From NCBI GenBank assembly GCA_900660155.1, contig CABFPE010000096.1, positions 795,565 through 859,564 on the forward strand: a stretch of DNA of 64,000 nucleotides, written 5' to 3'. This DNA is from Hofstenia miamia (Eukaryota > Xenacoelomorpha > Acoela > Hofsteniidae). The notes under the pieces were generated by a model. That model worked only from the letters and a program-made list of their open reading frames with translations. It did no database searches and was not told the origin of the DNA. Position numbers and translations under genes: made by a program. This document shows, piece by piece, positions 22,739 to 33,849 of this stretch. How positions within the stretch are numbered: position 1 is the stretch's first letter; every line of letters begins with the position of its first letter.

Positions 22739-23207
22739 TGATCATCTGGTGTAGGGCCCGTGACGTTGCACGGCCCATAGCCCATAACCATAAAAATAGG
22801 TGCGTTGCTTTGTTTGTGCCCATATTCTAGGCCTTCTATGCCCGTAGCTAAATGATCTTTAACTAAAATTATTTGAATAATAACTGCCAATGAGGGATTT
22901 TCCATGCATACCCAAAATGTCATTAACCCTACCAGTGTAGTTTTCTGTGTCCAAATATATTATCTTCTATGTTCAAATTTTTGTTGTAAATCTACTGAAA
23001 GGCTATATAGTGTTTCACAATATATGTATTGAATAATTAGAAAGAAATTTTTTATCAATCAAATGCTTTTAGAATTTATAATCCTCGAGCAACGACAAAT
23101 AATAACGCTAAGGTCAGAACCCATGTGTCCGGTCCATAAAGGTACTAGAGAAGCCAGTAGCCGTACAACTTTGTCCATGCCGTTACAGGCCCTATCATAG
23201 GTGATCA
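22739..23207. mobile_element. Non-autonomous element with about 28-bp imperfect TIRs
   Basis: The left end TGATCATCTGGTGTAGGGCC and the inverted right end TGATCACCTATGATAGGGCC pair, and continue as CGTGACG against TGTAACG. The 469-bp interior is GC-richer than its surroundings and non-coding. A related segment lies near 58265-58400 (shared TAGGGCCCGT, GCCCGTAG and TTTAACTAAAATT words). The superfamily was not identified; the octamers outside TAGGGCC do not form a clean target duplication. Confidence 0.5.
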
Positions 23208-26200
23208 TGACTTTCAACAGCCACTGAAATGCTATATTTTGCAAATGGGAATACAATTACATATTCATTTCAAATATTTTGTTTCTGCCACAAAATTTTG
23301 AAAGCTAACTGAAGTCACAATATTTTTTAAACAAATTCCAAAAAATCCACCTCCCTCCGTTCAGCTCGAATTTCTATGAAAGACATTTCTTTAATAGTTC
23401 AAGACAACCGTTCAACGAAATCTGTTTGACAAAAATTGTGTGAGAAAACATTATGTTAATTCAGCAGGAAATTGGCTAGCTAATTTAAAAACAATATTTT
23501 GTGGTCTCCATCTTATTATTTAAAATTTTCGCTTTTACTTATGGGCTTGGTCACGTGACAGTTAGCACTTAGAGTGAAAAATTAAGAATGAAGCTATGCT
23601 ATTTATACATATTTATATGCGCCCAAGACTTTAATTATAGTGAAATTAATAAAATAATGGGGAATAATAGTAAAAATTAGCAACAAGTAGAATCTATGGC
23701 TGGAAACAGGGCCATTGAAATTCCGTTACCATGTAGAAACAATTAGTTTTTTTAATTTTTAGTGGAACTAATATTTCAATTATACTAATATTTGATGATA
23801 AGATAGTGTACTAACTCTAAAAGAATATAACATTTATTATATAAGCATTATATAGAGGAAAAGTATGTTTTAATGTAAATGGTATGTAAACTGATGTTAA
23901 CTTTTTGAAATTCCGTTACCGACTAGTTTTGTATTCATAGATCAAGGAAAAATCAATTTCTCAAAAATAATTCCTCTCATTGTTGAACCTGATAAAGAGT
24001 CACACAACATACATTTTAATAAAAAAATAAATCATTATTGAATGAGTAGCATCTATTTTAACAGTGAAAATAAAATTTCGTTACAGTCTTTTATGTAGTA
24101 TTTAAAAATTTATTAACCTAAACAGCATGTTAACTGCTATTTGATAATTAACAATAGGTACTTCCGAGATTGCCACTAATTTATTAGATTGAATATTTTA
24201 CTTATTCAACACAGTGAAGTATTAATTTCATATGATTACTTAGAAATTAATTTGATGCAGAGCACCGGTGATTATATGAATCCTTCTAATACGATGTAAT
24301 CTGCAGACACAAATGAAGGGAATAACTTAGGATTATCCTTTTTAAGATTTCAGATTATACGTAATGCTTTGTTCTTTATTCATAAATTTTCAATTAATTA
24401 TATACAAACTTTTCTTTGAGAATAATTCATAGAACTCCGGGCGTCAAAAGAATAAGATTCTAACAATATAAATTTAATTGTATTAAAGCATTTATCACAT
24501 ATCACAATGGATATTTTAAATATTTGCAATAATTTTTTCTGATGAATTAAAAGGTAGCTTTAAGCATTTCCACATGGAGATTAACGATCACATTGTAAAT
24601 AGGTAAAAAATTTTTATTGTTTTTGAGCTATAATGTGTCCCTAATTTTTCAAGAGCAGATGTAGAAAGCACATGCTTATGACACTCGAAAGAAGTAGTAT
24701 TTTAAATCAAGAATATAATATTTTCAAAACTGTATTTAACTTCTCCACAAATGAAGTTAAAAATGTACATGATAAAATTTTAGAAAATTTCTCGGACTTA
24801 TCTTTATACAGTGATATAACGATTTAAATTTTCTTACAGCTATCATTATAGTTTTCTCCTTGTTTTGTTACGGTATAAGGCCAGAAGAGAATAGCTGAAA
24901 TTTAATAAGGGAATCTAATTCGAAGTGATTCAAATTGTTGAATTTCTATGGTCCAAAGGAATCTCAAAACTGTCTCTGCAAATTTTTAAGTATTTGAATT
25001 CCATTTTTTCTAAGCATGATAAGTATAACAAAGGTTTTAATTCAAAGTAACAAGATATTGAGAAATGACTGAGAACACATTCAATGTTTACTGATGATAA
25101 CAGTTAGGCTATCACTCGATCACTCGAGGTATTTCAATAAAAGTAACAAATAATAGATATTAATTATTATCAAAAACATTGATATTGGAGAGTAAATTTT
25201 GAAGATAGCTGACAAAATTGTTCTAAAAGATACTATCAATTCCTATTAAACAGTTAATCAATTTATAAAAAACATTTTGAAGTTTCAAACTAAAGTTTGA
25301 TTTGTCACTTACGAATTCGCAGAACCTCTTCAAATTGTATTAAACTTACAAATACATACATCACATTTCTAAAATATACTCGAAAAATCCAAAATTCTGC
25401 CACGATGTATAATTTATAAAATTACAAAAACAAAACTTCCTTAAATTCAAGAATGTTTTACTTGCACAACATATATGGAAGCAGTTGAAAAAAGTTCAGA
25501 CCGCAAAACTTAGCTTGCTTAAGTTAAAGCAGAGCTGGAACCTTGTCCGGATGAAATTAGATTCACCATAAGGATTTTTAATGATATCACTACCGATTAA
25601 AAAGTCCTCTAAAATAATTTTAATAAAACCTTAATAATGTTTATTCTTACTAGCTCAAATTACTTTCTAATTGTGATTTAAATTAAAATAAAGCTAACCT
25701 AGTTTTCTATTGTTATAATTACATTAATTGATGCATAAACTTTACTATTTATATGCAGTAAGGTGTAATTTTCACTTCAAGATTTCAGTGAAACACATTT
25801 TGATAGTAAGTGTTAGTAATATAACATTATGTAGAAAAATATAATGACAGGTACTTTTCAATGAATAAATTAGCTACTGCTAATTCACTGACGGCTTACC
25901 TAAACTTGTATAATTACTGATTAACAACAGTATCAGACTCTCCAAAATGTGTACTGACAACACAGTAAGAACTTCGTGTGTAAGGTTATGATATTGAAAT
26001 TCGAATTTATTAATATAAATCATACATCCGACTTACAGTAGATAACTGAATATTTTAAGTCTCGAAACATATTTAGAAATGCCCGGGAGTCTTGAATATC
26101 TGTTCACGGATTTTGTTAAATCGGGCACACTGTTGCACAACTTTCTCTCTTGGATATTATTTCTTTTAGGGAATGAGCAATTTAGCAATAATCAAATTTA

Positions 26201-26954
26201 ACAATTTTTATGTGCATTATCTTCTCGAAATTTGAATTATAACATTTAATCTATTTATAGGAGAATATCTCAAGCCTAAATTGCTAAGTGTGTTATTGAG
26301 AGCTATGACTGGGAAATGGTTTTGATTAAGCTAGCTCAACAGCTTTCTGAATCTTGAAATTTTGTACAATTCGTGAGATCTCTTTATATAGGTTATTAAG
26401 TGTACTAATACTTAAAAAAGTTGTTGCAAAAAAATAAATGTAAATAATATTTATCCAACTATTGTGCCTTGTGAAAATTTGAGAAGCATTCAAACAGTTT
26501 ATGTAAATATTTTTATGAAATATTCATAATTACAATAACACAAAAAATTCAACACCTTTCAAAAACTTGAAATTTTGTGCAATTCTTGAGTTGTATTTAT
26601 TTATTTTCTTAAGTATTTAAACCATTATCATTGATAAGCTTGGATACTTGAGGCAAGTTTTTCTTAGAGGCTTTTATAATAAAGTCATTAAATCATTCGT
26701 TTTTCTTAAACATGCCTAAATTTCTCACTCGTCTATTGAAAAATTTTGCTAAAATTTTATTAATTAAGAATACACTTCTATCAAGTACGTTAATATATAT
26801 ATTCACGTCCTTGCTTCTATACAAACATTTTGAAAGAATTTTGCTTCAGTTTAGAAATCTTCATTGCTTAAAACTGTATAAAAGCTAACTTCTAAAACAT
26901 TTCAATCAAAGTATATTTACTCAGGCATTCAGTTATCGACATTTAATTGAATCA
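23208..26954. other. Long AT-rich intergenic stretch
   Basis: No gene recognised. GAAATTCCGTTACC occurs at 23717 and 23907 and a worn form at 24073, in the same sense, hinting at an old dispersed or tandem repeat. Otherwise it is featureless AT-rich sequence. Confidence 0.5.
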
Positions 26955-28340
26955 GTGACGTCATGCCAAGGCGCTCCGGGAGCCCCCCCCCCTCACAATT
27001 TTTTAAAAAGCTTTAGAAGTTTTTGAAGGACTTAAATGAAATCAACAGATAATATAATGTGAAAGTGGCATGTGACACAATGTTGTTTATTAAAAATTCG
27101 ATTTATGAGGATATGTATCTTTACTATGTATTCTTAATGTAATTTAATCTCGCTTTTGTTACGATTTCGTTACAAACTATAAATTTGCAGAATAAGTGAA
27201 TTAAAATTATATGAAAATATTCTAAGAACTTGATTTTGTTAGATAGGTATATGACTATCATCAGTGAGTATATTTTACCATTTCATGATCACAACGAATC
27301 GGAAGATTCTGACAGTAAAGGAGTGTTCATAAATATTCTCTCAATGGAATTATGACCTGGCCACACACAGTCAAGTCAGAATGACTTGATTAAATACATT
27401 GCTGATGCGATCCTTTCTGGAATTATCAAGGACGTAAAAGCTGACACTAAACCGGAAATGAGCAAGCAAGATTAACTGTCAGTCATTGTTCGTTATGTCG
27501 ACAGAAGTGGAGGCATTCCCAAAGATTTTTTAGATCTTGTCCATTCTGAGCACATGACTGCGCAGGACTGTTCAATGATCTACAGAGGGTTCTTGAAGTC
27601 AATAGGTTTGAGATGTCAAATATCCGAGGACAAGGATGCGATGGCTGCTCAACAATGCAGGCATTTACTACAGGGTTCTGATAAAGGATACCGCAGCCAA
27701 GCGAACAGAGAATAAGTTAGAAAAGTACTAGAAGATTGCACAAGAAACAGCTCCCAAAATTGGTGGGAGGGGGGAGTATAATGCACCACATCATCAAAAA
27801 TCTCAAAGAGAATGGATGAATAATATAATACCGAGGACATGCAACAAACTGGTGTTGATTCTATTCAACATCTCTATTATATGACATCATCGACCTGATG
27901 ACAAGTGCATTGAACTCTAGATTGCGTCCTGATACCATTCCTTCTGTTACAGTCTACTAACTGTCTAATAAGCACATCACCATCACCTGTAAAGATGGAG
28001 AAAATCAAGACGTTTGGTGCCTTTTACAAAACTGATGACGATATAGAAATCCTCGAGTTGGAGTACCACTTATTCACTCATTCTGTCACTCCAGACTCTG
28101 TCCCTGAACATATCAACACAAACTGCATTCACTCAATTTACTGTTATATAACTTCTTCTGAACTAGACAAGCTTTACCTAATGCTGTCCATTGCATACTA
28201 GTTGACTCTGACTGCCCATTATGCCTTGCTCTTGTGAGAGATAATTTTCTGTTCTTAAATTTGTTAAGAATGGTCTCTGTAGTACAATGAGTCAGTCACG
28301 ACTGAGAAAACAAAGAATATAGACTTAAAGTCTGTAGTTA
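26955..28340 (+). pseudogene. hAT transposon copy, decayed transposase
   Basis: The left end may be CAGTGACGTCATGCC near 26955, followed by a CGCTCCGGGAG word and an 11-C run (26982-26992) typical of CAGTGGCG-type hAT ends. From about 27270, fragments follow the order of a DUF4371-type hAT transposase. LIKYIADAILSGIIKDVKADT is at about 27388-27450, VIVRYVDRSGGIPKDFLDLV near 27484-27543, and a CDGCSTMQAG-like 'DGASxMSG' block near 27634. LELEYHLF is at about 28056. The dimerisation domain (CERxFSVLKFVKNGLCSTMSQSRLR, x being a stop) is near 28225-28310. Stops and frameshifts are frequent, so this is an old copy. The matching right terminal repeat was not found. Confidence 0.6.
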
Positions 28341-31113
28341 AGCTCTTCTAGAGTGATGTTCTACGTTGTTAGTTTTTAGTATGTTAATTAACATGTAGTT
28401 CATTTGTTAAGCTTAAACCTTGAATGTTTTTATTTATATCTTTGTGTAATCCCTGTTATTAATTTTGTGCTATAATCTATAAATTTTGAACTGTATTTTT
28501 TTATCGAATCTGGATTAAATATTAAATTTTCAATTGTTAAAGCTTTAGCTTTAAGTTACATGCGAATCAATAAATTGTTTCCTGACAAGGGAAAATGGTG
28601 TAGGATTTCACATTTTTAGGTTTTTAAAACAGCAAAGTATAGTAACATTATGTAATATCTCCCGCATGTGCTTTGCATCCTTAATTGCGTATAGAGACCT
28701 ATTTTTAAGGAGACAACTGCGGGCAGAAGATATTAAACTGTTCTCTATTTACAACAAATTCTCTTGCTTACAATTAATATCAACATATGTACAACTCACA
28801 TGCTAAACCGAAAACATTGGTCTGGCCAATGCAAGCAACCAGTACCAATATTACAATTAACACTTGCATGTGTAGAATCATCCTCCTGGCCAATTTTAGC
28901 CCTAACTAATCTTTTAATTTGTTAATAATAGCATTACTGGCGGGACGAGATCTATCTCCTTGATTGCTTCATTTTTGTTATAATTAAATATCTAACTATT
29001 AGAATTAATAATAACCATCACTGTTTAGGTGACAACAACTGCAATCCAAGTCCTTGGGCATCTGCCTGACGCTGATCCTTTCACCAACATTTCACCCATT
29101 AAACTACTTCCAATTCCGATTTGCCGATGACTCAGCTCAACAAAGCACTAATTAGTTGTGGTGTTAAATATTCATGTCACAACTGGACTTAATCTCTAAC
29201 TTTTTGTAAAGCCTACAGTGCATTGGTTGTACTGCAATAACGCAATAAAGGAATTGACATTGACACTAGCTGCTGTTTGTAGATAAAAACCATCTATATC
29301 AACTAATCAAATATTCACAAATAACTATCTGATAAAGCAGCTTTCTTATTTAAGTTTAATAATTTAAAATAATATAATAGTCTCTCATCAGTCAATTATC
29401 GTCATCAATTTGGATCTAAAATAATAGGGTTACTCCTACTGTTGGCCATTCAGCATTTATCAAGCTTGTTACTACATGTATATTGAAATCGCATCAATAG
29501 CAAGCTAAGTGCAATAGTGAAAAAAACTTATACCTAGTCACAACCTAAATGCATTTTGTGGTCATGGACTCAAACCTAAATAATCGTTCTTGCCATGGTA
29601 TCCTGAGCGCTACTTTGCACAAAACACTTAGCTTGACATTTTATTTATTAAAGTAAACTGTAACAAAAAAGATAAGTCCAATTCCGAAGAATTTATTTCA
29701 TCACTGTTCACACTGCAGTGTAGTTATTAATACTAATTTTCTAACATGTTTTAAATATTTCAGCTATCAAACAAGCACCTGTCTTCCATAGTTATTTGTT
29801 TTCCCACCCCTAAGCATAGTATGCTAAAATTAACGAGGAGAGTATTATCCTCTGATTTTTGGTAAAACATGTTTCCAACAAACATTTGTCCGTACAATCA
29901 GAATATAAAAAATCTTTAATAGCATTCATTCTAAATATCAAGTTTCTTTACATTCCTTTATTTTCTTTCTTTAAGTTGTTAAATTTGCTATTTAGAAGGA
30001 TTATGCTACACATGTAGTCGGGCCTCCTAATTTTTTTTTCAGTGCACGAAGTCCCTGCCCTTAAATGCATGTAAGAAAACATGTTGAAAAGCGAATTATA
30101 ATTGTTTTTATGAAAAACTCAGATGATTGATAATGAAATTCGTCGATTTTATTGTTTTTTCTAATGTTAATGTAGTATACATGCAAATAATGATTAAGAT
30201 CAATTCGTTGAAATGAAAAACAAACCTTAAGAATGAGGGCAATTTACTTTATAGCTGTTAATATTTCTAAAAGTCGATAAGGCCTTGAAAATTGCATATG
30301 CTGAGGGAAGTACAATTAACTAAGGAATGATTTTCAATGTTTTGCTTAATAGAAATTTCGAGAAATATAATTTTGTTTTGGTTCGATGCCCCTGTATTTC
30401 TTGCGGCTACGTTTTCAAAATCAACTAAAAGAATTCAATTAATAGCAATAATTCATGACTAAAAACATTGTTTGAAAGGTATTTATGATAAGAGGTAAAA
30501 CTTAGAGAATTTTTAATAATTTAACAGCGTCATTAGTTGGATATATGCAAATCATACTTAAGAGTGCAAGTCAAAATATTGAAAGGGAAAATAGAAACAT
30601 GAATTAAAATTTCATTTATTCCTTAAAAATGTAGCATTACCAACAAAAAAATGATTTATGACTTAGAAGCAATATTATTCAAATACATTTTATCACTTAA
30701 AAAATATCCTACGAAAAAATCAATATCCAATAGAGTTCATAGATCGGAATTTTAAAGAGACAATAAATAAGATCATCGAAAGAATAACAATTTAAAGAAC
30801 ACGAAGTAATTTTTTCATACATTCAAGATCGAATACAGAAATCCATAAAAGCTGCTTAATGAGAAATCATAAAAACATTAAATCTATACAGGAAAATGTG
30901 AGAACAATATTAAAAACATATAAAATAAGTTCTGTTCTGAATTTGTTTACAAAGTGCTAGAAAGACGTAAGGGACTATTCTAAATAGATTGTGTGAACAT
31001 GAACTCCCTATAAAGTTCTTTAGTTACTGCAATTAGTTCGAATAACATTATGCAAACACAAATATTCTTAAAGAAAATTTTCTGTCTCATTGGTTGGAAC
31101 GGTGTCATAGTTA
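28341..31113. other. Intergenic, no gene seen
   Basis: No coding sequence recognised. The part 28860-29290 is less AT-rich and ends with an AATAAAGG word, vaguely like a solitary LTR, but no second copy or matching ends were found. Confidence 0.45.
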
Positions 31114-31459
31114 CAAGTGGCGTTACCAAGAGGGTGGGACTGCACCTGGCAATACAACTTATTATAAGCAATTTTAAACAATTTTGGGGCCAAAATTTTG
31201 GAAAATATCAAAACAACAAAATAATTATATAAATATAGCCAAAAATTGAGCCCCAATATAAGAATAAAATCTTTAATAAACAATTTTAGACTATTTTGAA
31301 GATCCAATGGTTATGCAGGTACAAAATGTTTAGTGTGAAGTATCTAGTATACACCAAAAAGCGGTCACTGAAAATTTAATACATAAATTTGGGAGTTGTT
31401 GAATTGAGGCCCTGAATTGACATCCCGCATCAGGCCCTGCATTTACCGTGACGCAAATG
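31114..31459. mobile_element. Possible hAT MITE
   Basis: The left side reads CAAGTGGCGTTACCAAGAGG and the right side, inverted, CATTTGCGTCACGGTAAATG. Both resemble the CAGTGGCGTNAC termini of hAT MITEs but pair only in part, and the flanking octamers differ. The interior is non-coding. Confidence 0.35.
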
Positions 31460-31830
31460 ACAGTAGCATGAAAAGATATCTGTTTTTGCATCCTCAAAAT
31501 TTAGATTATACATGTACATTTAGGCTAAACAATGTCAAATGTTGCATATACTTACTTATATTATGCTCACTATCAGGCAGAGAAACAGTTGTTTAAAATA
31601 AAATAAAACCTCTGGTATTTAATACAGGTAATGAGCTGAATAATAGCTTGATTCTTCTTTCCAAGTCAATTAATTCAGTCCAATTATTAAAAAATCCTCT
31701 TTATAAAGCTATGGCCAAAATTTTTTTAAACTGCATGTAAGAATAATCTTTCAACTATAAATTATAATTTGAGGCTCACTTCTGAATGAATTAATGCCTC
31801 TCATCATTACGAATTGTTCAATTAATGAAT

Positions 31831-32095
31831 TGCATTGCGCGCACGTCAATTGAAAACGCTATGTTCTATTTTATGTATCAACAGTTTAATCAACACGAAA
31901 ATAGATCACGCAGGAATTTTTTAATTTCTGTGATCATTAAATTCCTAGTGCGCGTTGACGTTCTATTTTGTACTTTCGTAGTTACGTAAATTAAAAATCA
32001 CTAGTGCGCGCTACGCTTTAAAGTTACATCAATTGCAGTTTGATTAATGTTCTTTTATGTTCCCGCAATTACGAAATTCCTAATGCAGTGAAATA
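31831..32095. repeat. Cluster of CCTAGTGCGCG-type words
   Basis: CpG-rich words stand out against the AT-rich background: TGCATTGCGCGCACG (31831), ATTCCTAGTGCGCG (31941), TCACTAGTGCGCGC (31999) and ATTCCTAATGCAG (32076). They are direct or inverted variants of one motif, and a GATCAC/GTGATC hairpin (31903-31936) lies between them. This may be the subterminal part of an unidentified element. Confidence 0.4.
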
Positions 32096-32135
32096 TTCCT
32101 GCAGATATCATACATTGCAGCGTTATCTGATACTA

Positions 32136-32372
32136 CACTTTAAAAAATTTCTAGGTGTTAAAATTTAGGTAACAAATCTTCACCTAAAAATTAAGGTGTT
32201 TTAACTTAAATTTTAGGTATATTCAGTTAGGTTTACTTCTTAAATAGATTTCAACTCCAATCACTTAAATTATGAGAATATTGTGTTTTTATAAAGAAGT
32301 TGTGAACATTTAGATGATCTATATGACTATATACATGTTTTCTTATTATATTTTCAACTAAACATTTAGCAT
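32136..32372. mobile_element. Terminal segment of a CACT-ended repeat family
   Basis: CACTTTAAAAAATTTCTAGG and the next 230 bp match the outer end of the foldback element at 43094-43318 closely (for example TTTCAACTCCAAT and AAGAAGTTGTGAACATTTAG). Many TTTAGGTG/CACCTAAA words in both senses give a subterminal-repeat look. CACT termini with such subterminal words resemble CACTA (EnSpm) elements; this is inference. Confidence 0.5.
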
Positions 32373-32730
32373 TACAAGAAATTTAAACAGTGCCATGTGA
32401 CGTCAGCAAATAACTAGTGAAAGTGCGGCGTAGATTATGCACTATGCTTAACTGTAAGTGAAAGAGGTTTTTTACAAATTTATATATCTTAAAATTAATA
32501 GATTATCTAGCTCATCATCAATTGTTTAAACGCTATTGGTTTACTATGCAATACAAAAAAAATTTGTTTGTAGCCATAGTTGTTCATCCGTCAAAATTTT
32601 GCAAAAAATTTTATCCCATATGTCAATTTATAAAGGGAAAAATGAAGTAGATGCAATTGAATATAATTTCATGAAAATGTCAACACGCGAATGTTCAAAT
32701 ACATCATCAATTCTAATTGGTTAATGCTAA
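32371..32730. repeat. Dispersed repeat, inverted relative to 38330-38695
   Basis: The plus strand here matches the reverse complement of 38330-38695 over about 360 bp. Shared blocks include GCCATGTGACGTCAGCAAAT, TTATGCACTATGCTTAACTG, GTCAAAATTTTGCAAA and ATTGGTTAAT. Both copies contain TGACGTCA, the sequence of a cAMP-response element, though nothing shows that it acts as one. Confidence 0.7.
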
Positions 32731-33013
32731 TACTATAAAATAATGTAAAGATCGTATCTGTATCATTTGAATTTCTTGTGTCAATTTTGCATTTAATGAT
32801 AGACGCTCGGCTAAATTCATTCATAAGTTTTATCTATATTTGATTTTAAAGTGCTGGGGGCGTAAAAACGCATTTAAGAAAGAAAGCAATATTCATTTCA
32901 AGTATGTTTTACTATCATGTAATTGAATACGTCATTTTGTTTTGCTGTTAGAGGGCTACAACAATTTGTGCTAGAATTTCTTGTAATGTGTTATGCACTA
33001 CTGAGTATAAATC

Positions 33014-33258
33014 TGCATAATAATTTGGTTCACTTGAAAATCGAGTTTTTTCAATTTTTTCAAGTAAAATGAAAATTGAAATTGAATACTTTGATACGGT
33101 GTTAAAAGAATCAGTGTAGTAATATATCAAATAAAGCATGATTGCCTTCACCAAATAGTCTTTGTGCGAAATGGAAAAAAATGACTTATATAATAATTTG
33201 GTTCGCAGTGAACTGTAAATGTTCGTAGCAACACTGACTTCTGTACTATCTCCCCTCT
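33014..33258. repeat. Dispersed repeat shared with 39843-40252
   Basis: The segment from ATAATTTGGTTCACTTG to ACTATCTCCCCTCTCAA matches the tandem block at 39843-40252 in the same orientation. Here there is one unit instead of two. Confidence 0.7.
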
Positions 33259-33543
33259 CAAATATATTTAGCCATTGAATACATCTACTTAATGACTATT
33301 CAATTACGCTACATGTATCCAGAAGATTTCCATCAGATGTAGATTTAGCCTTACATAGTAACGTACATAGTAACGTACCATCATCACTTAAGCAATATAT
33401 TTACGTAATGCTACATGACAAAAACAGTAAGAACAAAAAATTTTAAACTTTTTATAATTATTTTCTGCTTTCCGTCAATCTTATAATGTAACATTTGGAG
33501 TTTTGTAAGCTATTATTTTTCTTCAAACAGATAGATTCTAATA
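33259..33543. other. Intergenic, no gene seen
   Basis: AT-rich; contains a short CATAGTAACGTAC duplication at 33354-33379. Confidence 0.4.
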
Positions 33544-33849
33544 TCACTGGATCGCGGTCAAAGGAATATATTTGATGGGCCAGATGGGGGTACAGAATGA
33601 AATTTTGAAAAAAACTTTATTATCTTTCCTTTCAATGCTTTTCACTTCACCAATATTGTAGCATATTCCAACAAAAACAAAAGTAAAGAAAAAAGTCAAG
33701 ATCAAATAGCAATTTAATTGATTATATTGTAGAATCGTGCCACCATCAAATTTAACTTGATTTAGGATTTTGCTTAACATAACTCCGTTCCATTTGATAT
33801 TTAATGTATGACAGACTCCAACACCTCTCAAATTCCATGTAATAGTTAA
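33544..33849 (-). other. Open segment, candidate exon of a membrane protein
   Basis: On the minus strand a frame of about 100 codons ends at a TGA at 33544. It can be entered after an AACAG acceptor-like site near 33850. It reads ITWNLRGVGVCHTLNIKWNG, then a polar stretch, then a strong hydrophobic segment YLILTFFFTFVFVGICYNI (one membrane helix), then a charged GEVKSIERKDNK. The composition is protein-like and not simple repeat, but I do not recognise the family. It could be an exon, a gene fragment, or chance in AT-rich DNA. Confidence 0.3.

Noticed and set aside
28860-29290. Possible solitary LTR ending near AATAAAGG; a similar suspicion at 49311-49660.
   Set aside because: No second copy, no primer site or polypurine tract and no matched ends or target duplications could be found, so they are mentioned only as guesses.
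32400-32407. TGACGTCA as a cAMP-response element.
   Set aside because: It lies inside a dispersed repeat (also at 38660) with no gene it could plausibly control.
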